Shown here: positions 42,071 to 50,916 of the stretch, piece by piece
Layout: each line of letters begins with the position of its first letter
Position numbering within the stretch: the stretch's first letter is position 1
DNA from: an uncultured Collinsella sp.
Lineage (GTDB): Bacteria > Actinomycetota > Coriobacteriia > Coriobacteriales > Coriobacteriaceae
Reading direction: 5' to 3'
Assembly (NCBI GenBank): GCA_958435945.1
Contig: CAUBIC010000006.1
Location: 1 to 64,000 of the forward strand
Length of the DNA stretch: 64,000 nucleotides
Position numbers and translations under genes: made by a program
Notes under the pieces: generated by a model
Told to the model about the DNA's origin: nothing
Databases searched by the model: none
What the model saw: the letters and a program-made list of their open reading frames with translations, nothing else

Positions 42071-42949
42071 CTATTGCATATCGAGCACCATGGCATAGAC
42101 ATCGCGCTTGCGGCGCGAATACTTCTGAGACAGGCGCTTGGCCACCGCAGAGGCGGGCTCCCCCTCCTCGAGCGCGGCGCGGATATCCTCGCGCAGGGCC
42201 TCGTCGGGATCCGCTGCCGCGGCGCCAACCGGTACGATGCCAGCCTCCTCGTCCTCGCTCGGCGGCGCGATGACCAGCGCAATCTCGCCCTTTACCTCGC
42301 CGCGAGCACGCAGCTCCTCGGCGAGCTGGGCAGCGGGCCCGCGCAAGACCTCCTCGTGCAGCTTGGTGAGTTCGCGGCAGACGGCAACCTCACGCTGGGG
42401 AAAGACCTCCGCCACGGCCTCGAGCGTCGCCACGATGCGATGTGGAGACTCGTAGAAGATGAGCGCGCCGGGTACTACGGCAAGGCGCTGCAAACGGCGC
42501 ACGCGGTCGCCGTGCTTTCGGTCTAAAAAGCCCTCGAAGAAAAAATGCTCGCAGGGAATGCCGGACGAAACGAGCGCCGTGACGCAAGCAGAGGGCCCGG
42601 GAATAACTTCTACGGGCACATCGGCCTCACGCGCTGCCTCGACCAGCACCTGGCCGGGGTCGGACACACTCGGCATGCCGGCGTCCGAGGCAAAGGCGAG
42701 GGTCTCCCCCGCCAGCAGGCGGTCGACCAGGCCGGCGGCGCGACTGGCGATCACATTCTCGTCGCAACGGACAAGCGGCTTGGAAATGCCCAGGTGCATC
42801 AGCAGCTTTGACGTCACACGCGTGTCTTCGCAGCAAATGGCATCGGCGGCGGCAAAGGCCTCGCCAACGCGCGGGGACAGGTCGCCCAGGTTGCCGATGG
42901 GCGTGCCGACCACATAGAGTTTGCCCGTATGGGCGCTGTTTTGCGTCAT
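42071..42949 (-). CDS. rsmI: 16S rRNA (cytidine-1402-2'-O)-methyltransferase
   Basis: A tetrapyrrole-methylase-fold enzyme of 292 residues. Hallmarks are VVGTPIGNLGDLSPR, AICCEDTRVTSKLL, ASDAGMPSVSDPG, VIPGPSACVTAL and IFYESPHRIVATL. The C-terminal ~60 residues include the helical domain with AVAKRLSQKYSRRKRDVY. Its start lies seven bases past the stop of the GH5-like gene upstream, suggesting coupling. metG follows after about 70 bp. Confidence 0.96.
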   Translation of the reverse strand: MTQNSAHTGKLYVVGTPIGNLGDLSPRVGEAFAAADAICCEDTRVTSKLLMHLGISKPLVRCDENVIASRAAGLVDRLLAGETLAFASDAGMPSVSDPGQVLVEAAREADVPVEVIPGPSACVTALVSSGIPCEHFFFEGFLDRKHGDRVRRLQRLAVVPGALIFYESPHRIVATLEAVAEVFPQREVAVCRELTKLHEEVLRGPAAQLAEELRARGEVKGEIALVIAPPSEDEEAGIVPVGAAAADPDEALREDIRAALEEGEPASAVAKRLSQKYSRRKRDVYAMVLDMQ

Positions 42950-42955
42950 ATCAAC

Positions 42956-44017
42956 CTATTCAATCATGCCGCGCTCGAGCGTACCGAGTGCCGCGCGGGC
43001 GTCCCATGCTGCAATGCGCTTCTCGGTCTTCCACGTTTGGAAGAACCAACCGGCAGCCGGCGCAAACGAAGCCAGCTGGTTGGCGATAAACACGCGCTCG
43101 TAGGCATTGCGGCCCTCGGGCGTAACCGACGAGTTGGCAAAGATCGCCGCGCCCGACCATTCGCCCACCAGCACGGGGAACCCAGTCGAGATCGCTTCTT
43201 TAAGCTCGCGCTTGTTACGCGAAATCGCCGTCGTCAGCCCGCGGGGGCTCGTGATGTCGAGCGCATACTCGTCGCGGTAATGGTACAGGTGAAGGTCCAT
43301 GTAGACGTTCTTGTACTTGGCACCGCGCATAAAATGCTTCCACTCGCTGGGATGCCCCGAAGACGAGAAGACGACGATCTTATCCTCGGGCATATACGAA
43401 CGGACGAGCTCGTAGGCATCGCGATAGAAATTGCGCAAGTAGTGGGCCGGAATTCCATCCGTCATGGTAAAGAGGCTCTTGCGGACGCTCATCTGCGGCG
43501 TGTCCAGCAGCTCAATGCCCAGCAGGCTCTCGGCCTCGCCGTAGCGATCGGCCAAGCGCTCGAGCACGTCGAGTGCGACATGACGGCCGTTGGTGGACGA
43601 ATGCCACTCGGCAACAGCCTCCGGCGTGGTGGGCGAATCGTTGGAATCGCCCTGGCCACCGGGCACCGTCGCCAGATCGAGCAGCACGCGGATGTCGTAC
43701 TTGGCAGCCCACTCAATTGCACGGTCGATGTAGTCGACAACCGAGATGTAGGACGCATCGGACTCCTGCGAACCAAAGGCATACCAGGGCACCGGCAGAC
43801 GCACGGCATTGAGACCGATCTGCGCCATGCGGCGAAAATCGTCCTCACTCACAAACGTCTCGTAATGACGGCGCATGCGCTCGTTATAGGCGGCGGTGCC
43901 CATGGCCTCCTGCAGCTCGGCCGCGTTGGATGCACCGGTCGCCGCGTATAGCGACGGGATCACCCAAGGCTCGGGAATAAACCAGCCAGAGAGATTAACG
44001 CCGAGTATCCTCTCCAT
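42956..44017 (-). CDS. GH5-family (exo-glucanase-like) protein lacking key catalytic residues
   Basis: A 353-residue TIM-barrel protein that clearly resembles GH5 exo-glucanases: GVNLSGWF at the start, an LDL..VPGGQ segment, DLHLYHY and the nucleophile motif VGEWSGA (E286). The acid/base position, NEP in active enzymes, reads D172-T173-P174, and the conserved histidine of DLHxxPG is A116. No signal peptide, so it is cytosolic. I infer a non-canonical or inactive glycosidase, perhaps a sugar-binding protein. The ATG at 44017 has GGGGG upstream; an upstream frame adds 39 doubtful residues. Confidence 0.8.
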   Translation of the reverse strand: MERILGVNLSGWFIPEPWVIPSLYAATGASNAAELQEAMGTAAYNERMRRHYETFVSEDDFRRMAQIGLNAVRLPVPWYAFGSQESDASYISVVDYIDRAIEWAAKYDIRVLLDLATVPGGQGDSNDSPTTPEAVAEWHSSTNGRHVALDVLERLADRYGEAESLLGIELLDTPQMSVRKSLFTMTDGIPAHYLRNFYRDAYELVRSYMPEDKIVVFSSSGHPSEWKHFMRGAKYKNVYMDLHLYHYRDEYALDITSPRGLTTAISRNKRELKEAISTGFPVLVGEWSGAAIFANSSVTPEGRNAYERVFIANQLASFAPAAGWFFQTWKTEKRIAAWDARAALGTLERGMIE

Positions 44018-44210
44018 CACTGCCCCCTTCGGATCGTGCAGGCCAAACCTGCATCGTATTGCATAGGAAAAGTATCGTTTTGAGTATACCCGCGCGTGCG
44101 GACAGACGACCGAACGGTCTGTAAAGTGGCGCAAAAGCGGGAGGAATGTCTGGGGCGAGCGGGGTCAAGATGACGTACCGAGATGCGCATACACGCCGAG
44201 GGCAGGCGCC

Positions 44211-44256
44211 GGAAAGCGCATTCCATTCTTTCGCTCAATAATGGGATGCGCTTTCC
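44211..44256. repeat. Intergenic hairpin with GGAAAGCGCAT arms
   Basis: Seventeen-base arms (GGAAAGCGCATTCCATT and near-complement, one mismatch) around about 12 bases. It lies beyond the tRNA-Phe terminator and upstream of the GH5 gene in the 44018-44311 gap, where I see no gene. Confidence 0.65.
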
Positions 44257-44267
44257 GCGGGTCCACA

Positions 44268-44298
44268 TAAAAGAAAAGGACCCCTTTGCAGAGGTCCT
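44268..44298 (-). terminator. Terminator of tRNA-Phe
   Basis: AGGACCTCTGCAAAGGGGTCCT hairpin followed by UUUCUUUU on the minus strand. Confidence 0.85.
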
Positions 44299-44311
44299 AG
44301 TCAATTCAAGG

Positions 44312-44384
<73 letters not shown>

Positions 44385-44519
44385 ATTTGAGGTGTGCCTT
44401 GTTTCAAGGCTTGATTAGTATAACCAAGGACGCGCTCCGGTCAACCGAGAATTTGAAAAAAGTTTTTGAGCACGGCGCCAGCCACAAGGCCGACCCTATA
44501 GAACAGCACCTTAGAGACA

Positions 44520-44858
44520 TCAACCCACCGCAAGAAGTTTTTCGCTCAAGGCTGCACGGGCAAACTCACTTGGCGTCATTCCTTCAGCCGCCGCCCGACG
44601 ACGAATCGCCTCCTTCATCCCTAGGGGAATCTTGACCGATAGCGTTGCCGTCCCTTCGCTTGAGAGCGGAGGCCGCCCGTGCACGATCCCCCCAACGGTA
44701 TGCTCGCCGTCCGGAAACCCGCCATGCTCGTACGACTCGCACCACGCGTCAATCATTTCATCCGTTACAACCTGACCATTGGCAGCCGTATACGCCTTGC
44801 TCATCATCGGCCCTTCCGTCAAGTGTTTTTTGGCGTTGGGATGGATCTCAACATCCAT
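44520..44858 (-). CDS. Ribbon-helix-helix (antitoxin-like) protein
   Basis: A 112-residue protein. The C-terminal 45 residues (ATLSVKIPLGMKEAIRRRAAAEG-type) match the ribbon-helix-helix fold: a short basic strand followed by two helices, as in CopG-like antitoxins. The N-terminal part is hydrophilic and unrecognised. ATG with GGAGGAGAAG eight bases upstream. No toxin gene is adjacent: the upstream neighbour is the DUF192 gene and downstream is tRNA-Phe, so it may be a solitary regulator. Confidence 0.7.
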   Translation of the reverse strand: MDVEIHPNAKKHLTEGPMMSKAYTAANGQVVTDEMIDAWCESYEHGGFPDGEHTVGGIVHGRPPLSSEGTATLSVKIPLGMKEAIRRRAAAEGMTPSEFARAALSEKLLAVG

Positions 44859-44916
44859 GCATCTTCTCCTCCATCTTACCCAATTCCGTATGACGAAAGT
44901 CCGCTGTCGCCAATTC

Positions 44917-45276
44917 TTACACCGGCACTTGTTGAAAGGCGGGAGGTGTAGCGAGGATTGAAGGGCGTTCCAGCACCGCCCAGGCACCGGGACAGGAACA
45001 CATGCGCCAAGGACGGACGTTTTCGTAGCATGCGAGGATGCTGCCGTTGCGGTCGATAAAAGCAATGTCGATGGGGTAGGCCATAAAGCAGGTGTGGACC
45101 GAAGAGCAGCGTGGGAACGCCATGACGAGCGGCAACCCGTTGGCGGCAATCGGAGACCGTCCCAGCATGCCGCGCAGGCGCACGGCAAACGACTCCGCCA
45201 CCACAAACTCGGCAGGCGTCCAACCCAGCCTGTTGAGCGCCCGCGCGTAGGCAATGTAGGATGAGGCCGCGGTCAC
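44917..45276 (-). CDS. DUF192-family protein at the end of the Tad operon
   Basis: A 119-residue DUF192 domain protein. Diagnostic parts are FAVRLRGMLGR, MAFPRCSSVHTCFMAYPIDIAFIDRNGSIL and the final AWAVLERPS. The GTG start overlaps the TadE-like gene's stop (GTGA), which places it in the pilus operon. DUF192 genes often follow pilus or secretion genes in Actinobacteria; the function is unknown. The domain lacks the usual signal peptide. Confidence 0.82.
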   Translation of the reverse strand: MTAASSYIAYARALNRLGWTPAEFVVAESFAVRLRGMLGRSPIAANGLPLVMAFPRCSSVHTCFMAYPIDIAFIDRNGSILACYENVRPWRMCSCPGAWAVLERPSILATPPAFQQVPV

Positions 45277-45749
45277 ATAACCACCCCCGGACGCCACGGA
45301 TCGACCGTCACTGCGCGCTCGTGCGACAACTGTGCCGGTGCCCCCAGCGAAACGCCGGCGATGCTGAGCGAGCTCGGCCACGGCTCGTAGCGCATGGTGC
45401 AGGTATAGGTCCTAAACGTGCCGGAAAGCGAAAGCAGACCGCCATCCGATGTCGTCGCACCCTGCTCGCTTGAGACCTCGATCTGCAAGTCATAGCCTTC
45501 CATGGCATGTTGGATCTGAGCCTGAACGGTCGCGGAGGAATCGATGGAGTTGCCATCGCCCTCCCCGCTCGGCGCCACGGCATGCGCTAGCACGATATCG
45601 GGCACCACGCGATCGAAGCGCGCGACCGCGTCGGCAAAGACCATGACGTTGTACACGATAAGCGCCAGAACCAGCAGGACGGGCGTGACCACGGCCATCT
45701 CGACCGTCGCCTGGGCGCGCTCCTCGCACAGGCGCGTGCGGATGCCCAT
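45273..45749 (-). CDS. TadE-like pilus assembly protein
   Basis: A 158-residue pseudopilin-like protein. The N-terminus ends RAQATVEMAVVTPVLLVLALIV: a charged leader, then a helix with the conserved glutamate, as in TadE. The rest is extracytoplasmic. Its ATG shares a base with the stop of the TadG-like gene (TAATG). It should be cleaved by a TadV-type prepilin peptidase, whose gene is not in this window. Confidence 0.85.
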   Translation of the reverse strand: MGIRTRLCEERAQATVEMAVVTPVLLVLALIVYNVMVFADAVARFDRVVPDIVLAHAVAPSGEGDGNSIDSSATVQAQIQHAMEGYDLQIEVSSEQGATTSDGGLLSLSGTFRTYTCTMRYEPWPSSLSIAGVSLGAPAQLSHERAVTVDPWRPGVVM

Positions 45750-47914
45750 TACGACCCACCGCCCAAGGCACCCGCCAGCGTGGCGACATCGACGGTAAGT
45801 GGGATGGAACCGCCGCCGGGCAGCGGAATCTCCGCAAGCGTGAACACCGTGCCGCTGATGGTGCGCTCGACTTGATATTCCAGCGCCTCGCAAAGCGCCT
45901 TGGGATCGGTCACGCCCAGCGGAATACTTCGTAGCTTGTCCTGCGCATTAGAAAGACCTGCGATGTCAGACCCCGGGCTCTTGATGACGTTGGCGGTGTC
46001 GGTCAACACCGGCTTTCGCAGGCGCAAATCGCACGGTTCCAAGCCCAGCGCCGCCACGGACGCCGAAACGGTATCGCCGAGCCACGACGCAATGGAGCCC
46101 AGCGCGCCACTGTCCCCTCCCAGGTCATCGATCATCTCATCCATAAGCTCGTCGGCCGAGCCCTGGATGTCTCCGTATCCCACAAGCAGCCGTCCCCAAA
46201 CATCCATGACGTCATCGAGTACACCGGCAACGCCACCCGAACGCTCCTCCAGCGTCGAGAAAAACCGCGAGAGAACGTTGTTCTGCGCCGTCGCGTCATC
46301 GGGCGCCAGCACCGCAGCAGAGATCGCGCCGCGATCGCCAAGCCTGACTGTCGTGTTAAACGAAGAGTTGAGCTCATCGGGGCTCGAGATGGCACCCGAA
46401 ACCGCAAAGGCAACCACGCCGTTGCGACCGGGCGGAGCGATACGCGGGCGCTCGCCCGAAAGCGCTTTAATGGCCTCGTCAAACGCATTGCCCGCACGGT
46501 CAGCCTCGTCCTCGGTCTGGCGCATGAGCTCAAGCTCTTTGTTGCGGCATTCGACGTAGTCTTCCAGAGCGTCTTTGAATCGATCAAAGTGGTACTCAAA
46601 GCCGTTTTCGATAGAAGTCGAAGGAGCCGCAACGGCACCGAGCGACGAAACACCAAAATGGCATCTGTTGCATTTGTCCTGCCCGTCATAAGCAGCGACC
46701 GAGGCTAGCCCGCCTGGCGTCCCTTTCTTATAGTTGGGGCAACTCGTTCCATAATGCAGATACGTTTTGCCATCGTTGGTACTAGTTGGCCACGCCGCAT
46801 CGGTATAGAGTTCCGTCGCTCGCACCTCGTCAGTGTTGCGCGGCAACAACGGAATATAGGAAGTGGCCCGGTCTCCGTCTTCGGTTATATATGCGCGATT
46901 GACCTCTGCGCTCGCATAGGTATAGAACGCCTTGCGCGCCGCCGACTCCGCCTTCGTCTCGACGCTTGAGCCTTGAGGCGCCTCGTTTGCAAGGCGCAAG
47001 CGGTAATAGGCCTTCGCGCGATCGAGCGCCACTTGCGGCTCCCATGTGACGCTCGAGGCATAGTGCGGATTCTCAATATCCGAAAGCTTCGCCAAACTCC
47101 TCGCGCGTTCCCACATGCATGAGCAACTGCCGACCGAAGCCGGATCCGACCCGCCGCAATCCGCAAGCCAGGCGCGCTCTTTTGCTTTCGCCGTCTCCTC
47201 CGAGGCCTTCTGCAGCTCATCTGCTGCGCGTTCCAGATCTTTCGATGTGTCTTTAATGCCATCGGTCGAGATCTCGGACCCCTCGAGCGCAACGAAATCC
47301 GACTCGGACGTCCTGGGCACGGCAAGCGCCGTACCGGTATAGGTCGCACCCTCGGTATCCTGCGCCGACACGGCCTGCGTAGCTCGCGTGGCAACCAGAT
47401 ACGGTAGAGCCGTCTCGATTTTCTGCAGGCCCTTGGAGGCGCTTTTGGCAAACTTATTGCGCGTTTTAATGATCTCGATCCCCGTGTCGAGCATATCGCC
47501 CGCGGCAAGCTCGGCACCCGGAATAAGGATGGCGACCAAGCCGGTGCCGATCGTGGCAAACCCCGCCAGCCCCAAACTCAAAATGCTCGCATCCACCACC
47601 GTCGCAGCCGTGTGGTAGGACGACACCACATTGGCGCCTGCCAGCGCGCCGCTATCGGCAGCCACCTGGGTGTCCCCCGCGCGCGACATGCTCCATATCG
47701 CCGCCGTCGACGAAAACAGTAGCGCGAGCACCACCAAGATGACCACCGCGGAGGAGAGCGTGGTGTAGGCACCGTCTTCGATAAACAGGTCGATACCGGC
47801 TCGACCCATAAAGCCGCCTCGCTTGCAGCGAGCATGCGGTCGGCAACGGCACGCAAACCCCCTCGTCGCCTTCAACAGGCAGCGCTTAATCCCATGCAGC
47901 AATCCATGAATCAT
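45749..47914 (-). CDS. TadG-like pilus-associated surface protein
   Basis: A 721-residue protein with a basic N-terminus and one helix (about 50-75). It then has DTQVAADSGALAGANVV, the signature of TadG N-terminal domains. The long exported part contains cysteine clusters (SCSCMWE, CNRCHFG) that could bind metal or form disulfides, and alanine-rich helical segments. The ATG at 47914 has GGAGGGAGATT upstream and lies 29 bp inside the upstream TadE-like gene. It probably anchors or tips the Flp pilus. Confidence 0.8.
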   Translation of the reverse strand: MIHGLLHGIKRCLLKATRGFACRCRPHARCKRGGFMGRAGIDLFIEDGAYTTLSSAVVILVVLALLFSSTAAIWSMSRAGDTQVAADSGALAGANVVSSYHTAATVVDASILSLGLAGFATIGTGLVAILIPGAELAAGDMLDTGIEIIKTRNKFAKSASKGLQKIETALPYLVATRATQAVSAQDTEGATYTGTALAVPRTSESDFVALEGSEISTDGIKDTSKDLERAADELQKASEETAKAKERAWLADCGGSDPASVGSCSCMWERARSLAKLSDIENPHYASSVTWEPQVALDRAKAYYRLRLANEAPQGSSVETKAESAARKAFYTYASAEVNRAYITEDGDRATSYIPLLPRNTDEVRATELYTDAAWPTSTNDGKTYLHYGTSCPNYKKGTPGGLASVAAYDGQDKCNRCHFGVSSLGAVAAPSTSIENGFEYHFDRFKDALEDYVECRNKELELMRQTEDEADRAGNAFDEAIKALSGERPRIAPPGRNGVVAFAVSGAISSPDELNSSFNTTVRLGDRGAISAAVLAPDDATAQNNVLSRFFSTLEERSGGVAGVLDDVMDVWGRLLVGYGDIQGSADELMDEMIDDLGGDSGALGSIASWLGDTVSASVAALGLEPCDLRLRKPVLTDTANVIKSPGSDIAGLSNAQDKLRSIPLGVTDPKALCEALEYQVERTISGTVFTLAEIPLPGGGSIPLTVDVATLAGALGGGS

Positions 47915-48386
47915 AATCTCCCTCCAGCCACTCGGGACGCGATCGATACGAGACGTCGACCTTAAGCTCGACATAGCCGTTATGGCCTGCGCTACCCATA
48001 GCCTGCGCAAACGCACCGATCACGGGCAGCGGTTTAACCTCGCCGGTAACGGAAACGGACGAGACGCCGCCCGCATCGGCCCGACCAAGCTCGATATCCC
48101 ACGACAGGGACCCGCCGGCATGAAAAATCGAAACGTCGGGAACCGCGGCAAGACGGCGGCGGGCAAACTCCTTAATATCCTCGTCATCCCCCACCGTCGT
48201 CGTGGTCATGAGCCGCGCGGTCTCGGCGGCGGCAGACTCCATGACCGCGCGTGTATAGAGCAGGCACACCGGCTGCAGCGCAAACAGGACGAGCGTCAGA
48301 AACGTCGGCAGCAGGAATGCCGCCTCGACCGTAGACTGAGCCCGGTCCTCGCGCGCAACATCAATACAGCACGATGTCCTTAGCAC
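47886..48386 (-). CDS. TadE-like pilus assembly protein, second copy
   Basis: A TadE-type protein of about 166 residues. The signature is DRAQSTVEAAFLLPTFLTLVLFALQ, followed by ESAAAETARLMTT and an extracytoplasmic beta-rich part. The start is uncertain: the frame is open far upstream, but the preceding gene ends at 48361, so a GTG at 48386 overlapping it by 26 bp is most likely. No strong ribosome site is visible. Confidence 0.75.
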   Translation of the reverse strand: MLRTSCCIDVAREDRAQSTVEAAFLLPTFLTLVLFALQPVCLLYTRAVMESAAAETARLMTTTTVGDDEDIKEFARRRLAAVPDVSIFHAGGSLSWDIELGRADAGGVSSVSVTGEVKPLPVIGAFAQAMGSAGHNGYVELKVDVSYRSRPEWLEGDYDSWIAAWD

Positions 48387-48579
48387 CCGCAGCAGCGTCG
48401 ACAACCGATGTCGAGGTGACGCCGTGAGATGCCGTCCGCTCGACCAGCGCCGCCAAGCGCCCATCGGCACCGGCACGCCAAAGCCCTGCGATCGCCAGCA
48501 CGATGGAAAGCAGTGCCACCGTGACGATGGCGTATTCGACCGTCGCCTGGGCAGATTCCTCGCGCAGGACGTCATGCAT
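48361..48579 (-). CDS. Small TadE/Flp-like pseudopilin
   Basis: A 72-residue protein with the class III leader EESAQATVEYAIVTVALLSIVLAIAGLW-type arrangement: cleavage expected between the leader and the helix, E at +5. Only about 40 residues follow. It resembles Flp pilin more in size and TadE in sequence. AAAGGAGGGG lies eight bases before the ATG. It is a third minor pseudopilin in this operon. Confidence 0.75.
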   Translation of the reverse strand: MHDVLREESAQATVEYAIVTVALLSIVLAIAGLWRAGADGRLAALVERTASHGVTSTSVVDAAAGAKDIVLY

Positions 48580-48580
48580 T

Positions 48581-49144
48581 TCACGACCCCTCCTTTGAGC
48601 TTATTGTTTGCGGGGCCAGGCGCACCGCGCGCAGACGACACGAAGCATCGCCAGTATCCGCGGCAACCGTCACCATATCGACCCAGCCGCGCCCATCGCG
48701 CACAATGGCGCCCCATACGTTACCCTTAATATCGAGATAGCCGCTCAGGGCGAGCTGGGCCGTTGGCACCTCGCGGTAGGCGCGTAACATATCCGCCGCT
48801 GCCTCGGTCATCGGTCGGTCCTCGGACCATGCAAGCCGGACCGCAATCGCGTTGTCCTCAGGCGAATCCGTCGCAGTGCCAGACCGCTTGTCGAGCATCC
48901 GCAGAAAGGTTTGCGCCGTGACAGCGACATCCGAATCGTCCGCATCTCGCATCTCATCTTTTTGAGACGCCACCGCCGAATCTGAGCCCGAATCGAAGGC
49001 GGCCCCAGGACGCTGCTGCCGTGCTACGTTAAGCCCCCAAACCGCCACTGCCACCGCCACGACTGCACAGGCGAGTACCAGCAACGCGCCAGCGGGACGG
49101 GCGCCCTCTACAGGCTGTTGATGCCCTCGCTGATAGCGTTCCAT
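48581..49144 (-). CDS. Tad-operon membrane-anchored hypothetical protein
   Basis: A 187-residue protein with one N-terminal helix (about 19-41, PAGALLVLACAVVAVAVAVWGL) and an exported domain with acidic and Ser-rich stretches. I do not recognise the family. It starts 37 bp inside the flp gene and ends two bases before the next gene, so it is clearly part of the operon and probably a pilus accessory protein. Confidence 0.65.
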   Translation of the reverse strand: MERYQRGHQQPVEGARPAGALLVLACAVVAVAVAVWGLNVARQQRPGAAFDSGSDSAVASQKDEMRDADDSDVAVTAQTFLRMLDKRSGTATDSPEDNAIAVRLAWSEDRPMTEAAADMLRAYREVPTAQLALSGYLDIKGNVWGAIVRDGRGWVDMVTVAADTGDASCRLRAVRLAPQTISSKEGS

Positions 49145-49341
49145 AGATCTTGGACCTTGCCCTTAAATGCGACAATGGCAATGATGGCGATCACCACGAG
49201 CACGCCGACCAAGATGGCGTACTCGGTGGTGCCCTGCGCGCTCTCCTCCCGCAGCAGTTCTTCGGCACGCTGGCGAGCGTGAATTGGCTGGCAAACAGCC
49301 CAGCTCCAGACCTTGCCAACAACGTCAGTCATCGTATTCAT
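49108..49341 (-). CDS. flp: Flp-family major pilin
   Basis: A 77-residue type IVb pilin. A leader of about 35 residues ends in REESAQGTTEYAILVGVLVVIAIIAIVAFKG-type sequence, with cleavage expected before the hydrophobic helix and the conserved E and Y of Flp pilins. The leader is longer than usual. Its gene follows tadC with a ten-base gap. The protein should polymerize into the adhesive pilus. Confidence 0.92.
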   Translation of the reverse strand: MNTMTDVVGKVWSWAVCQPIHARQRAEELLREESAQGTTEYAILVGVLVVIAIIAIVAFKGKVQDLWNAISEGINSL

Positions 49342-49351
49342 GTATTCCTCC

Positions 49352-49993
49352 CTACATCATCCCGCCTGCTCCCAGCAGCGGGCCCAATATGGACAGAAGC
49401 AACGCCGGCAAGATGAGCGTGCCGGTGGGAATCAGCAGCTTGACGGGTGCACGCTCGATCTCGCGCTCGACCGCGGCACGGTGAGCTGCACGGATCTCGC
49501 GACTTTGAGCGGCCAGTGTCTCGGCAAGTGGGGCACCCAGGGCGAGCGCCTGCCCCACCGTGATGGCAAAGGTCTCGAGCGCTCGCACGTCCAGGTCGCG
49601 CGCGGTGGCCAATAACTCGTCCTCACGCGTGCCCACGCCCACCTGCCACGCCATGCAGGCCCGCTCAAGGCGAAGAGCCAACACTGACCGGCGGTTGGCG
49701 CAGAAAATCTCAAGCGCCGCATCAAACGAAAGGCCGGCCGAAAGACCCAAGCGCACAACATCGATCATCTCGGACACTTCGCCGAGCGACACTCGCGCCG
49801 GGCCGCCCGCTCCAACCGCGCCCTTCACTCGCGCGGTCAGGGCATCGACCACCGAGCGACCCGCGGCAGCGACCAGCACCGCCTCGCGCTTGCAGGCCCC
49901 TGCGATCTTGCGTGCATCCGCCCGATCCAAACCCGTCGCGACAAATACACTCAGGGCGCACAGGCAAGCCGCAACTGCAACCGGGGCGTTCAT
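49352..49993 (-). CDS. tadC: TadC-like inner membrane platform protein
   Basis: A 213-residue GspF/T2SSF-domain protein. The core has EMIDVVRLGLSAGLSFDAAL, FAITVGQALALGAPLAETL and EREIERAPVKLLIPTGTLILPALL, the repeat pattern of TadB/TadC. It has one N-terminal helix and C-terminal helices. Its ATG overlaps the tadB stop (ATGA). TadB and TadC together form the platform on which the ATPase acts. Confidence 0.9.
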   Translation of the reverse strand: MNAPVAVAACLCALSVFVATGLDRADARKIAGACKREAVLVAAAGRSVVDALTARVKGAVGAGGPARVSLGEVSEMIDVVRLGLSAGLSFDAALEIFCANRRSVLALRLERACMAWQVGVGTREDELLATARDLDVRALETFAITVGQALALGAPLAETLAAQSREIRAAHRAAVEREIERAPVKLLIPTGTLILPALLLSILGPLLGAGGMM

Positions 49994-50916
49994 AGCTCCA
50001 CCCGCATAATGCGTCGGATGACCACCAGGGCGACGGCGTTGAGGGCAAGTCCCAGTACCACGGCACCGGCACCCGCCGGCGTTGCAAGGCCGCGGCGAAA
50101 GTCGGCCGAAAGCAGCGCCAGCACCGCGCACATACCCGCCGGCATCGCCGAGACCATGTGTGCCGACATACGAGCCTGCGATGTCTTGACGTCCAAGCGG
50201 CGCTTGAGCTCAATGCGCTCCCCCACCATGCTCGACGCCTCGGACAACAGGTCGGCAAGCGGGGCACCGGTTCGCTGCGACACCTTGAGCGCCAAGGTCA
50301 CAAGCGAAAGGCCAGGGGCGTCGATGCGCACGAGCAAGTCATCGAGCGCGTCGGTCGCCGAGACGCCGCAGTCGATCGCCGTCGCCACGCGCAAAAACTC
50401 GGTATGCACCGGCTCTTGCGCGTGAGTTCCCACAAACCTCATGCCCTGGGCCAGCGAATGACCCGAGGCGAGCGACATAGAGAGCGCCGTAAAGGCCTCG
50501 GGCATGGCTTCTTCCACATCGTGTTGCTCGCGCCGGCTCTCAAAGCCATCCCGGGCGGCGCCAACGGCAAACGGAGCAACAAGTCCCAAGGCAAGTCCGA
50601 GGGGCGATAACGACACCATCGTTAGCAAAACGCAGCAGACACCGCTCGATAGCAGCAGAAACGCCAAACGCCCCGAAGCATCCTCGATCGCGAGGCCAAG
50701 GCGACGCGCCGGAGCCAGCGATGCCCACGAACGGGCGATCTTTTTCAGCAGATCGTTTTCCACCAGCTCACGCGGCAGCTTCTCTGCCACCGTCTCGAGC
50801 GCCTGACGCGCCAGCTCCGCCGGCGGTACCTGCGGCACACGAGGTTCCGCCCCGCACGCCGTCGCGACAGAAAACCCTGCCAAACCCCCTACGACGAGGG
50901 GCACAGCGACCTCCAT
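49990..50916 (-). CDS. tadB: TadB-like inner membrane platform protein
   Basis: A 308-residue T2SSF-domain protein with helices near 5-22, 85-125 and at the C-terminus. The cytosolic core contains AMPEAFTALSMSLASGHSLAQGM and SQRTGAPLADLLSEAS. The ATG at 50916 has GAGGAGGTGGAC upstream and overlaps the end of tadA by 28 bp. Confidence 0.92.
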   Translation of the reverse strand: MEVAVPLVVGGLAGFSVATACGAEPRVPQVPPAELARQALETVAEKLPRELVENDLLKKIARSWASLAPARRLGLAIEDASGRLAFLLLSSGVCCVLLTMVSLSPLGLALGLVAPFAVGAARDGFESRREQHDVEEAMPEAFTALSMSLASGHSLAQGMRFVGTHAQEPVHTEFLRVATAIDCGVSATDALDDLLVRIDAPGLSLVTLALKVSQRTGAPLADLLSEASSMVGERIELKRRLDVKTSQARMSAHMVSAMPAGMCAVLALLSADFRRGLATPAGAGAVVLGLALNAVALVVIRRIMRVEL

